Assembly: GCF_036884655.1 (NCBI RefSeq)
Contig: NC_088342.1
Coordinates: 9,481,501 to 9,545,500, forward strand
DNA: 64,000 nucleotides
DNA from: Musa acuminata AAA Group
Lineage: Eukaryota > Streptophyta > Magnoliopsida > Zingiberales > Musaceae
Direction of reading: 5' to 3'
Under the pieces are notes generated by a model that saw only the letters and a program-made list of their open reading frames with translations, was not told the DNA's origin and made no database searches. Below are positions 31,713 to 47,799 of the stretch, in pieces (within the stretch, counting starts at the first letter, position 1; every line of letters starts with the position of its first letter). Both the position numbers and the translations under genes were made by a program.

Positions 31713-34700
31713 ATGGGGTCGGAGGGGAAGATTAAGGGGAGCGTCCTGGTGACGGGTGGGGCGGGCTTCATCGGCAGCCATACCGTGCTGCAGCTTCTCA
31801 AGGAGGGATTCTTCGTCTCGATCATCGACAACCTCGACAACTCCCTCGAGGAGGCTGTCCACCGCGTCCGCGTCCTGGCCGGCCCCCACCTCTCCCAAAA
31901 CCTCCGTTTCCATCTGGTGATCCCCTTGTCCTTTCCTTTTCACCGGTTTCTGTACTATGGGTTCAGGAATTGTTACTGGATCGTGTTTCTGATTGGATTC
32001 TTTTTCTTTCCTGGCAGGGAGATATCCGGAGCAAAGACGACCTGGAGGAGGTTTTCTCTAAGTCGAGGCAAGATCTTTCCACTCTTTCTGGTGACCAAAT
32101 TTTTATTTTCGTCAGCTAATCGTTTGCTTAAATTATACTTACTGCATTGTCAATGCCAAATTTCATTGAAAATATTCGACACCTGAAATTGTGATTATCT
32201 GAAATATCGGAATGCCAAAGCTTTATATTCATTGTCTTCTCCTACATGCAAAGGCGGATATTACGTTAGGTTTAGGATAGGAAAGAAGGTGCGGATTGTT
32301 AACCGTATTTTGATTTTGGAAAATTAGAGACAGCAGACATGCTCACTCGAGATTAGAATGATATCACTCAGCTTAAACATTAGACACATTCACCAATATA
32401 AAAAAGAAAACAGTTTGCCTACAACAAATCATTAGGACGCCTAACTTGATCCTAGGAACAAAGGCCCACGAGTAGTTCTGCCTGGCCACTTGACTGTGAA
32501 AATCAATCAGCAGCACAACCTAAAACAGTCTTGCATGAACTTTCCAAGTTGAAAGCCTGGGTTGGGATTGTGCAGCCTCTCCGAGTTGTACCCCTACTAA
32601 GGCCTAAGTGAAATTCTATCCTAGATTCATGTATGTTCGGGGCTTTGTTGATTCTATCATTGACCAAAATAATTTATCGTTTGATATCCATCCATGTCTT
32701 GGGTCACACACTCACAAGCTATAAACACAAATTTAAATTTTCAAGCGAGAGAGCTTTTCATGTAACTCTATTTTTCCAAAAGTAAACATTCTAGTAATTT
32801 TAAAATACATATACAGTAACCCATCAGAACTAATTTCTACTACAAGTCCCTTTCTTGCCATATCTTATCACATTCGAGTGGAAATTCTGTCTGATGCTAC
32901 TCACATGAAATCAGTGGAAATAGTGATTGACATGCTCTATATCAATTTGACAAAAAGCTATGATATCCTTTTATTTAAGTGTTCTATCTTATTGTTTTTT
33001 AATTTTTGGGACATTCAGACCAACATAACATGCTTTGTATTTTCATGTGTAGTTATGATGCAGTAATTCATTTTGCGGGGCTAAAGGCAGTCGGTGAGAG
33101 CGTTGCAAAGCCCAGTCTTTACTATAACAACAATTTGATTGGCACCCTAAATTTGTTTGAATTTATGGGTAAATATGGTTGTAAGAAGGTTTGTTCTTGC
33201 AGTTTACTTGACAGTTTTTCTCTAAGAAGTAATCATATTTTACATACTGCAAGACACACTATTGCTAATATAGGGAACTACCATATTGAATTGCATTCAC
33301 CGAGTTATGCTTTCCAGATATTATTGACTTTGAACATATGTGGTCATTTCAGAATTTCATTGATTTACCAATTAGTATTTTCAATTATGTTTAATTTTAT
33401 ACACAAATTGCCTTCTAGAAAGTGAACTAGGCAATTATGATCTGAATAATCACAAAGCTCCAAATCATAAGTCAATCAGCAATGACAAAATCAATCAAGT
33501 TTATTTTAATGATTTAATCAATGTTTTCATGAGAAAACCTTCTATATTAATTATTTGAAGTGAGCTCTAAGAGATTAAAACTGTAGTTACATAATCATTG
33601 ATCTTTTATAAATCCAAATGTCATGTTTGCTCTTATATCACCATAAACAGCAAACACCAAGATCTTTTCTTATGAGATACCAAAGATCTGCGTCTTGGCT
33701 AGGATCATAAAGCATTTGGTGCCACCCTAAACAGTACAAACGAGATCTTTTTTCTTACAAGGTACCAAAGATTTGAGCCTTGGATAGGATCATACAGTGT
33801 ATGTTGCAAACTATTGAGATTATTGATGATTTATTGTAGGAATTAGAAAGAGTTGTGATTTGTTCTCTGGATCTTCCTTTCACTTTTAAGGGGCAGAAGT
33901 TTTGCTTTGTGCAATATGGTGGGCATTCAAATATTAAGGATGACAATATTATGAAGTGAACATCCGAACATCCGAAGATTTTTTAGCTAGGGGCTTATTG
34001 TGGCAGCATAAGTTTCATTTTCTCATTCGTCATATATATCATTCTAGGTTCATTTTTCTCCATTTTCTTTCCTAATAGTAGATTGCCCAGTTCTAATATG
34101 TTCTATCCTTAATTTGCAAGTATAGGTTTAATAGGTTCAACATGTGTATAAAACAATATTCAGCAATCATATAGTTGGATATCGGCACAAGTCATGCTAT
34201 CAGCCTGTAGTGTGGCCAACAGCATATCAAATGAGAATGGCACACAAAACTTTAAGATATATACAAATAGTCAATATAATTATTATCCTTTTCATTTGAA
34301 TAGAAAACATTATTGACTTGGTTTCTTGAGCTTCTTCTAAGCTTTTGTAAGTTATTTTTTTGTAAATGAAGATGGTCTTTTCCTCATCTGCTACTGTCTA
34401 TGGGCAACCTGAAAAAATTCCATGTGTCGAAGACTTTAAGCTAAAGGCGATGAATCCATATGGTCGAACTAAGGTAAGTTCCATTTTTTAGTTTACGAAT
34501 TCTGAAACAATTCATGCATGTGTATATATAAGAAGTCCCACAAATTTATTGTAATATGTACTCTAATGTAGGTTTTTAAAACACTTATTCAGATCCTAAC
34601 TTAGTTCTTTTTTATCAGCTTTTTCTGGAAGACATAGCCCATGATATTCAAAAGGCTGATCCAGAATGGAGAATTATACTTCTAAGATACTTCAATCCCG

Positions 34701-35667
34701 TCGGTGCTCATGAAAGTGGTTTAATTGGTGAAGATCCCAAGGGCATTCCAAACAATCTTATGCCTTATATTCAGCAAGTTGCTGTTGGCAGGTTACCTGT
34801 GTTGAATGTGTATGGCTATGATTATCCGACCAAGGATGGTAGTGCGGTAAATACTCTGCTGTGTTTGTGCAACTAATTTCTTTACGCATGTAAACCATGT
34901 AGAATAAGAAAATTGGAATTCTCAAAGCAGTGACATCAACCTCTTTCCTTTTGCGGGTCAGATTCGAGATTATATACATGTCATGGACTTGGCTGATGGT
35001 CATATAGCAGCTCTTTACAAAGTAACTACAGCAGAAAACATCGGTATACATCTACTTCCTCATGCAGTATCATGTGATATTTAATCCACAACGTTTTATC
35101 AAGCATCAAATTGACTCTTTATCTTTTTCAGGTTGTGTTGCATACAATTTGGGAACTGGGCTTGGCACATCTGTCCTTGAAATGGTCAATGCATTTGAAA
35201 AAGTAGTTGACAAGGTTAGGATGACTTTTAATTTCATCATGATCATAGACTGGTCAGATAAGATATTGATTGGTTTCCACATAATATTTCAGAAAATCCC
35301 CATCAAGTTATGCCCCAGGAGGCTCGGCGATGCTACAGCCGTCTATGCTTCTACAGAGAAAGCTCAGACAGAGCTAGGCTGGAAGTAAGTACCTTTTTTA
35401 TACATTGGTGGTGACTCTTGTTGTTTCACCTTTTAGATTTGTCAAATACTAGTCTGAATAATTCATCTGTTTTCATAGTTAAAAAGTATTATAGTTGTTG
35501 ATACATCCGTAGTGTCATGGAATTAGATTAACATTTTGTTTCTCCACAAGGCTGATGTGTTGGTATCTTACACCTATTTCAGAGCGAGATATGGCATAGA
35601 GGAGATGTGCAGAGACCAATGGAATTGGGCAATCAAGAATCCTTATGGCTACAGGCCTCGACCTTGA
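31713..35667 (+). CDS. UGE: UDP-glucose 4-epimerase
   Basis: Interconverts UDP-glucose and UDP-galactose with bound NAD, supplying galactose for cell-wall polymers and galactolipids; a cytosolic short-chain dehydrogenase/reductase. Nine coding exons: 31713-31916, 32018-32067, 33053-33188, 34372-34473, 34619-34846, 34962-35043, 35132-35214, 35293-35384, 35583-35667. The total is 1,062 nt, 353 aa, the usual length. The NAD-binding TGGAGFIG is at residues 14-21. [11 protein letters not shown] follows. The catalytic set is SSSATVYG with Ser at ~136, then Tyr160 and Lys164 in [17 protein letters not shown] and GTGxGTSVLEM motifs are also present. Intron 2 (32068-33052) starts with GC in an AG/GCAAGA context; the others are GT-AG. 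All phases agree across junctions. No frame defect is seen, so the gene looks functional. Confidence 0.96.
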
Positions 35668-36400
35668 TGGATCAGATATGATGGACAATCGATGGATTAT
35701 CTTTTGACAAGTACCCACCACCTTCTGTTTCTTGATAACGTCAAATGTAAATATTTAGCTCAGGTTAGATTTTGGTAAGAAGACAGTTAGCAAACCTGAG
35801 TTGAAGCTCCTTTAGTTTTCGCTGTTTCTTCACCAGCCAGCCATTCCCAAGACTCTAATAAACTTATATTTTGGAATTATTCAGACCTAATCTCAGCCAA
35901 TTATAGTTAAATTTTAGTCACAAATTTTCCAATTAGGAGTTGCCAAATATTTGATCATTGTTTATCCAAAAAGTTGGCTTTCTCTTTTTAATCAATCACC
36001 AAAGTAATCACTCTAAACTACAGCTTTACCTTTTGTACTGCTCTGTGAACCTACGCGTGGGGAGACTCCAATTAAATCACTAGCCCGTGCATAGAATGCC
36101 ATCCGGTGTAGGATTGTGAAGTGGAAGTGACGTACTAATTTTCTTTTCGTAATCTTTGATTAAGTATTACGAGAATAGAGAAACAATAAAATGGATTCTT
36201 TCTCCAAGATCAATTTATTTAAAGTTGTTACACTCCAAGATTTGGGACACAGTGTTATCAGTAATTCATTGAGCTGTCTATGACTCGACCCATATCGAAC
36301 CCATCGGGAAGCCAAACCCAATTAGACTCGGTTAGCGGTTGATGGACCTTTTACGACCTTCACTTTAAGCAAGCATATCTGCCCGGTCGTAGCGAAACAT
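35668..36400. other. Epimerase 3' UTR and intergenic DNA
   Basis: The first ~200-250 bases are the probable 3' UTR (AATAAA-like AATAAACTTATA near 35857). No gene is seen in the rest. Confidence 0.5.
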
Positions 36401-36607
36401 CGGGTCTTCGTCCACGGGGTGGGACGCGAGGGGCTGATGATGAAGGCCCTTTGCATGCGCCTCTTCCACCTTGGCCTCCCCGCCCATCGCCCCCGGCGAC
36501 CTCCTCCTCGCCTCCTCCGGCCCCGGCGGCCTGTCCACCGTCGACGCCATCTGCGGCGTCACTGCCCGAGTGGTCCGTCCTCCTCACTGCCCGCCCGGGC
36601 TTCCGAT
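36401..36607 (+). pseudogene. Partial, broken copy of the SIS-domain gene
   Basis: Matches the middle of the intact SIS gene 2.4 kb downstream (38959-39198) almost base for base over GGGGTGGGxCGCGAGGGGCTGATGATGAAGG and the following ~50 bases. It then lacks ~31 bases encoding the [10 protein letters not shown] region, resumes at CCCCCGGCGACCTCCTCCTC, and lacks another ~12 bases before the TARPG codons. Both ends of the gene are absent and the deletions shift the frame. It is a fragment with the same orientation as the parent, not a gene. Confidence 0.9.
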
Positions 36608-37079
36608 GTTCAGGTCATGACTCGGGGAAATGTTCGGGATGTTTTTGGTGATTTTAAGTTACGATGTCAACACCTCCTTCTCCAAAAAAAAGTTGCATTT
36701 GTCTTTTTTTTAAGAAGTAATGTCCGGTTTTTTGACAACTCGATCATGTCTGATTTTGTCTAAGGATGCTTTAGTCAGTGAGGTGAAACGGATTTAACGA
36801 AATCTCATATTGGGCTTTAGTCGGTGACCCCACTCGAAAGCCCATAAATGGTATCTCATATTAGGCTTTTTTAGTAGGGAGATATCGTTGTTGTAAGATA
36901 GTATTAATAGGACTCTCTTAGATTACTCTTATCTCTTTTATGTTTGATTCTCGTTGCAAATTTTATAATCATATGATTGATCGATATCGTTATCAGTCTG
37001 TTCAATATGGATCGACCTATGATTATGTTATATGTTAAAGAGATATCTATCATCATAAATTTAGCCAGTATTATTTTAG
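36608..37079. other. Intergenic DNA, no gene seen
   Basis: AT-rich with repeat-like phrases (ATCTCATATTGGGCTTTAGT at about 36801 recurs in altered form at about 36852). No coding signal. Confidence 0.4.
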
Positions 37080-38060
37080 TATAGGTTCACGGTCCTGTGA
37101 GCGAAGACAGAGTCGTTAGTGAATTATGTGTGTGAAGAAGTCGTTAAGGTATGATCATTAGTTGAGAGTTTAAATTTTTGAAAAAGATCAAAGTAAATAA
37201 TATTGGCAGAATTATTTGTATTAATCATAACCCTGATCACACGAGCATTGATTATCCTTATAGATACTATCAAGGTATCATTATTATTTGGGTCAAGGCA
37301 CTTTATCTCTTCCTCCTTGAAGGCTATCACCAGGTCACCCTCTGTCCTTAAGTGCTTCACAATGGTAGCTTAGGCATATGCTTTACAACCCGAAGAGTTA
37401 TCTCCCCCTAAAGTGGATTCACCAATGATGACATCAATCTGTCTCTCCACTAATCCCTGAGGTCGAGGTGAAGATTCTCGGTGCTTACGAATGAATCACC
37501 CAAGGTGTTTCTGATGTTTGAGTTCTTCGATCTACTTTTTTAAGTTACAATAATCTTCAGTGTCATGGTCGTAATCTTGGCGGAACTAATAATATTTGGA
37601 CATATCTCTTTTCACTATCAGAGTCTTCATGGGTGAGAGTCTTTTAAGAACCCCTTCTCTTTTATCTGTAGAAAAATTATAGTTCTGATTATATTCAGGA
37701 GAGTCAGTTCGAACCTTAGGCGAGATAACTCGAGTTATTCATTTCTCCTTCGTCGTAGTGATCTTAGGGTACTACACTTCGGCCACTTACATGACTCATG
37801 CTGGCTTTTTAAAGTATCATGGAAAGCAACTCCAAGTAGGCGTACTATTCTTATGCTAGGCCTTTTAATATGATTGGAAAGGTATGACACATTAGGGCAT
37901 TCGAAATATCATACATTTTTTGGGCACGGAAGGCTGCAATGTATTCTATCGGGTTGGCACTACCATCGAATGTCTCTAACGACAGGAGGCAGAAGTTCAT
38001 TAGAAATGATTCCTCCTATATTTTTTGGGTGAATGACAACCCTAAGGTGGATGCGTCCAT
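37080..38060 (-). pseudogene. Decayed Ty3/Gypsy gag-protease remnant
   Basis: Read on the minus strand, recognisable Gypsy pieces occur in order. A gag stretch (LETFDGSANPIEYIAAFRAQ) lies at about 37890-37990. Later comes a region like the gag C-terminus (DYDHDTEDYCNLKK, then SSPRPQGLVERQIDVIIG) at about 37430-37590. A protease region (VSIRIINARVIRVMINTNNS, in which the usual Asp-Thr-Gly is degraded) is at about 37190-37290. Many stops and frameshifts intervene and no LTR pair is evident. Only ~1 kb remains. Confidence 0.75.
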
Positions 38061-38809
38061 ATATAAAAATAAATAAATGGTTACTTCCCCTCTTGAATGA
38101 AAGTATTATGGGTCGAGAGCAAAACTACCTCGCTCAAGCATTTATTGAGAGGGTCGACAAGCGAACGTTTCTACGACATTCGATCTTTCTACTAGTGATA
38201 AAAATATTGAAGAAAGAAGTTGCCTGAGGTGTTTCGAAGGTGAAAACACCTAACTCACGAGGTGCCACACACACAAAGATTGAGGTCGAGAGCTTTTCTG
38301 ATCCAATCTTTTTGACATCCAAATTAATAACTCAAGGTATATGAGTGTAAATTCAGTGATAAAAAACGATAATCCTTTCTTTCTTTGTATTGAAAAGGAT
38401 AAAATATTTTATAAAATATTATATAAGAGGTAATCTCTAATTGTCTCCAATAACTTTTTCTTAACTTTTTATCCAGGTGAAGTAAGAGTGGATAGTTCAT
38501 AATCGTTGGACCCTTGTTCACGTTAGCTAGCTAGTCGTGTGGCAAGTGATTTTCATTTTCTCTTTTCGCCTTAGATACATGTGAAATGATGATTAATTAA
38601 TGATGTACTCCTATCAAGTTCAAATTAATTTTAAAATCTAAAACGCTTCTAATATTATTACAATCGTATTAAATTTTATAGGATAATAACATTAGTTGAA
38701 ATTTCCATTAAGAACTAAGGAGATCACTCAACGAAGGAAGAAGATTAATAACGTACAATCGCCGTTTGTGGCGAAAGAAGAGTCCTTTTTGGGGTTGCGA
38801 GGATAAGGT
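38061..38809. other. Intergenic DNA and SIS gene promoter side
   Basis: No gene. AT-rich up to ~38700; the last ~100 bases are the likely 5' leader of the SIS gene. Confidence 0.45.
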
Positions 38810-39427
38810 ATGAGCGGCGACGGCCACACCTCCGCTGCCGCCATGGCGGCCCAGATCTGCGACCAGATCCGATCCGTCTTCTCCTCCCCCCCTCCGCCCC
38901 TTCCACCAGCGCTCGACGTTCTGGTGGCTGAGGTCTCTGCCACCGCCGCCGCCAACGGGAGGGTCTTCGTTCACGGGGTGGGCCGCGAGGGGCTGATGAT
39001 GAAGGCCCTCTGCATGCGCCTCTTCCACCTCGGCCTCCCCGCCCACGTCGTCGGCGACGTCACCACCCCACCCATCTCCCCCGGCGACCTCCTCCTCGCG
39101 TCCGCCGGCCCCGGCGGCTTCTCCACCGTTGACGCCATCTGCGGCGTCGCCAAGTCGGCCGGCGCCCGTGTGGTCCTTCTCACCGCGCGCCCGGGCTCCG
39201 GGAGCGGCGCGAGCCGGTGCGCCGACGCCGTGGCCTACATCCCTGCCCAGACCATGGCGGACGATGAGGAGGCGGGCGGTGGTCCGTCACAGGCGGTGAG
39301 GTTGCCGATGGGGAGCTTGTACGAGGGGGCGATGTACGTGCTGTTCGAGATGGCGGTGCTGCGGCTGACGGATGCACTGAAGCAGACTCCCGCCCAACTC
39401 CGGTCCCGTCACACCAACCTCGAGTAG
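38810..39427 (+). CDS. SIS-domain protein, 6-phospho-3-hexuloisomerase-like
   Basis: A single-exon gene of 205 aa, intact from ATG to TAG and very GC-rich. It is one SIS (sugar isomerase) domain. [14 protein letters not shown] at ~53-66 is the first phosphosugar-binding loop. [22 protein letters not shown] at ~85-106 replaces the bacterial GSGxT-type loop with GPGGFST, as I recall from plant homologues. [16 protein letters not shown] at ~165-180 carries the conserved Glu of the hexulose-phosphate isomerase group. Archaeal and bacterial relatives isomerise 3-hexulose-6-phosphate to fructose-6-phosphate. The substrate in plants is not established, so the activity here is inferred from fold only. 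No transit peptide is obvious. A broken partial copy lies at 36401-36607. Confidence 0.88.
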   Translation: MSGDGHTSAAAMAAQICDQIRSVFSSPPPPLPPALDVLVAEVSATAAANGRVFVHGVGREGLMMKALCMRLFHLGLPAHVVGDVTTPPISPGDLLLASAGPGGFSTVDAICGVAKSAGARVVLLTARPGSGSGASRCADAVAYIPAQTMADDEEAGGGPSQAVRLPMGSLYEGAMYVLFEMAVLRLTDALKQTPAQLRSRHTNLE

Positions 39428-40692
39428 TGGCAGCAGCAGCTAAGTGGAGAAGAACGTTTCGGTAAAAAATAAAAAAAACGTTTCTGATGATGATGTTTCA
39501 GGAAACGAATGTTTTATAAAACATGTAGTCTCGAAGAACACCGTTGTATTATTGCCTGCAGCCCAAGAAAACACTAAATCGCTGTCATCTATGAATCGCT
39601 CTTTTAATTATTGGATTACGGTAACAACGTACGATGTGGATAAGACCGTGAATTTTGGACGATTATGATCCGATATGATGTGTTTTGGGCCACTTTTATC
39701 GCCCGATAATAAACGACAAGAGTAGCTAAATTCCAGGCACCTTCCATTGCAAGGATGGAGTCTGGTCACCGCGCGTGAGAGTAAGTTGGTGAACTTTGGA
39801 CGATTATGGACCGATATAATTTTTTTCGGGGCACTTCGACGCCCGAGTTGAAGACGGTAAGAGCACCAAAAAGTCCGGACACCGTCCTTCCGTCGGAGTT
39901 TGGTCACCGCGCTACGCGGTACGCTTAGCAGAATAAAGCTCAATAATTACTATGTTCTAACTTAACGATTCCGTTATAAACTTCACGGCGAATCAGATTT
40001 CAATTAATAAAATCTAAAATATCCTTCTCATTCTCAAATATATGTTTTCTACATGTCAATTAGAGTTTTGACATCATTGTGCCAACAATTAACTAAAAAA
40101 TTTTAGTATCGTAGCAAAATATAGCTAAACTTAAATGTAGGAGGATAAATTATAAAATGATTAACTTTAGAGGAAAATTTATCGGTGTAATTTTGCCTAA
40201 TATATATATTTTTTTAACTTAGAGACCCTTATAATGTCTGATTTTGCGACAAAAGAGAAATATAACAACAAACAATAAGCTGTGTCAAAGCACATTTAGA
40301 TCATCAAACACTGCATACAATGAAATTTCGGCAATACTTGAATTAACCTCATAATGTGAATCTACAACAACTGGTAAGTGATTTATCATCATCCATCACA
40401 TGGTACAAACATATATCTCTGAGAAACTAATGCTTCTCCTGCGATGCCCTGAAGCCTCCTTGAAATGTACTAAAAAATTCTCGAGGTTCTCCATAACGAT
40501 AGGAAAAACAAGTGGGCAGATTTCTGCCTTACCGCAAAATAAAAATCTCCTTCAAATATGTTTGTCTTCCTACGAATCAGATTGATGTCCGATCGTCAGT
40601 CACTTCAGGGCTACAGACATGCGACGGATGTTGTAGATGTCATGCGATCCACTTTTGAGTTCTTCAGAGTACCAGCAGATTTAATGTTATGG
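39428..40692. other. 3' flanks of the convergent SIS and GSK3 genes
   Basis: Contains the SIS 3' UTR, a tandem repeat (listed separately) and, at the right end, the probable 3' UTR of the minus-strand kinase gene. An AT-rich ~100-bp stretch at about 40100-40205 (GTAGGAGGATAAATTATAAAATG) looks like half of another foldback repeat. No additional gene is seen. Confidence 0.5.
39652..39920 (+). repeat. Two-copy tandem repeat, ~138 bp
   Basis: The phrase TTTGGACGATTATG then CCGATAT occurs at about 39654 and 39795, and each copy ends with a GTCTGGTCACCGCGCG or GTTTGGTCACCGCGCT phrase (near 39770 and 39900). The copies have diverged substantially. A 111-codon minus-strand open frame across them is a by-product. 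Confidence 0.75.
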
Positions 40693-46152
<5,460 letters not shown>

Positions 46153-46823
46153 GTTTCGGCCCGCCGTCCGAGATCTCGAAACCCTAATCACCGGCCTCGA
46201 CGAGAGCTCCTCCCCTCCCCTCTCTTCTCCTCCATCCGCATTGGATTGGGAAGAAGAAAAAGAAGAGACGGGAAGACGAGAGAAGAAGAGAGAGCGAGAG
46301 AGAGCGAAGGGGGGGAGGGGAACGGAATGCAACACCCAGTTCCTCCTCCCTGTCCTTCCTCCTCTCTCTCTCTCTCTCTCTCTGTGGTACTTTGGTTTTG
46401 TTTTTTGTTTTGTGCCTTTTGTTTTAAGATCAGAATTCGCGGTCGACGGGGTTGGAGGTCGAACCCACGTGGCATCGAACATGGCCGTACACCTTTCGGT
46501 TGATCGAGATCGGACGGTCAAACGCTGGGTTCGTGGTCTTCGCTTTTATTACTATTCTTTTTTTCTGCTTCCCTTGTTATATGATTTGAAACGCGCGAGT
46601 CGCGCTCCGCGACTCGTTTTCGGTAGCGGATTCTAGGAAACGATTTCTGTGACCAAAAAATATTTTGCTGCCAGTAACTTTATGCTTATAAAAAATTATG
46701 TGTACGTAACGGCCGTATCAGCTGCTACTTGAAAGGTTGTTGTGAAATGGTTGTTGATTTGGTTGCGTCGTGTGTCATCCGATAGTCTTATATATAATAT
46801 TTTAATGGGAAAAACTGCCACAA
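46153..46823. other. GSK3 upstream region
   Basis: Contains the 5' leader of the kinase gene on the minus strand, with GAGA/CTCT-rich tracts (a (CT)n run at about 46364-46383). Open frames on both strands here come from this simple sequence. No other gene is seen before the tRNA. Confidence 0.5.
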
Positions 46824-46897
46824 GGTGTCGTGGTGTAGTTGGTTATCACGTCAGTCTAACACACTGAAGGTCTCCGGTTCGAGTCCGGGCGACGCCA
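46824..46897 (+). tRNA. tRNA-Val (anticodon AAC)
   Basis: A full cloverleaf can be drawn in 74 nt. The acceptor stem GGTGTCG pairs with CGACGCC (one G-T pair) with discriminator A. The D arm region is TGGTGTAGTTGGTTATCACG. The anticodon loop CTAACAC has anticodon AAC. The T arm CCGGTTCGAGTCCGG carries the TTCGA box B. The variable loop is short and there is no intron. A T-rich stretch (ATTATTTTTATTTG) follows at ~46903 and can terminate RNA polymerase III. It lies between the divergent upstream side of the kinase gene and the 3' end of the IQD gene. Confidence 0.97.
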
Positions 46898-47799
46898 ATC
46901 TATTATTTTTATTTGTTTTATTTTCGATGGATTTCGTGAAATGAATTAATAATTAAGATTAAAAAAAGAAAAAGCCTTTGAGAAGAGCTTTGGTGATGGA
47001 AAGCTATGTTTGACCTTCCGACAAGTGCGGATAGTCTCCCCAAGTGGATGAAATTTATAAGAGAGCTTTCTCAATGTCCAATCGAAAAGATTTCCTGAAC
47101 GTCCATCCAAAAGAAAAGGACGACTTAAGTCTTCAGTCGCCATTTCTTTCATCAGAAGGGCAATTTACCAAACAAAAAGCTAGCCACTGCACCACCGACG
47201 GGCTCGATTGAAATGGACAGGCAAGGAATAGACATCAATCACTTCCTGATGTGTCAACTTGAGAATCTAGTGCCAGGCATGACCGCCTGCTGATCATTTT
47301 TGGAGAGGAATCCAATCTCATTCTCACGCTTACTGCGAAGAGCCGTCTCACGGTAGGGCGTGTATGATGAAGACCAGTGAGGGTAGAAGTCTCCCTACCG
47401 GAAAGCAGAAAACCTTGCGTTCCCAATTCTTGCAAAGATTCTGCTGACAACAATGTAAAGTCATTCTTCGGTTTTATGGGTAAAGATGAAGTAATGGCAA
47501 CGCAAGGGGACGATAACTTTTCATCTCTGGTGTGATTTATATTAGACTCTGTCATCTATACAGGAGAGAGTACTTCTATCCAAAGGAGATGTCGAGCGAA
47601 GAAGAACAAGTTCTGAAACCTGTAAGCATTGGAATCAGACTGATATAAAAGAGAGAGATTAAACACCAAACATTATGGATTCACTTCGCTGAATCCTACA
47701 TTACAGCAAGACAGAAGCAATCAAAAGCTTACATTGGAGATCAGATTATCCAATTTGATCTTAGAATATGAACAGCAGAGCTGTCTGAGGTAGATTTCA
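46898..47799. other. IQD 3' flank and intergenic DNA
   Basis: The right part is presumably the 3' UTR of the IQD gene. An open frame on the minus strand (47235-47555, 106 codons) has no recognisable domain and is not called. Confidence 0.45.

Noticed and set aside
33006..33425. Epimerase exon 3 read on past its donor as a longer exon
   Set aside because: The conserved frame requires [11 protein letters not shown] directly after KK, which is supplied by exon 4 at 34372; reading on gives unrelated residues and a stop.
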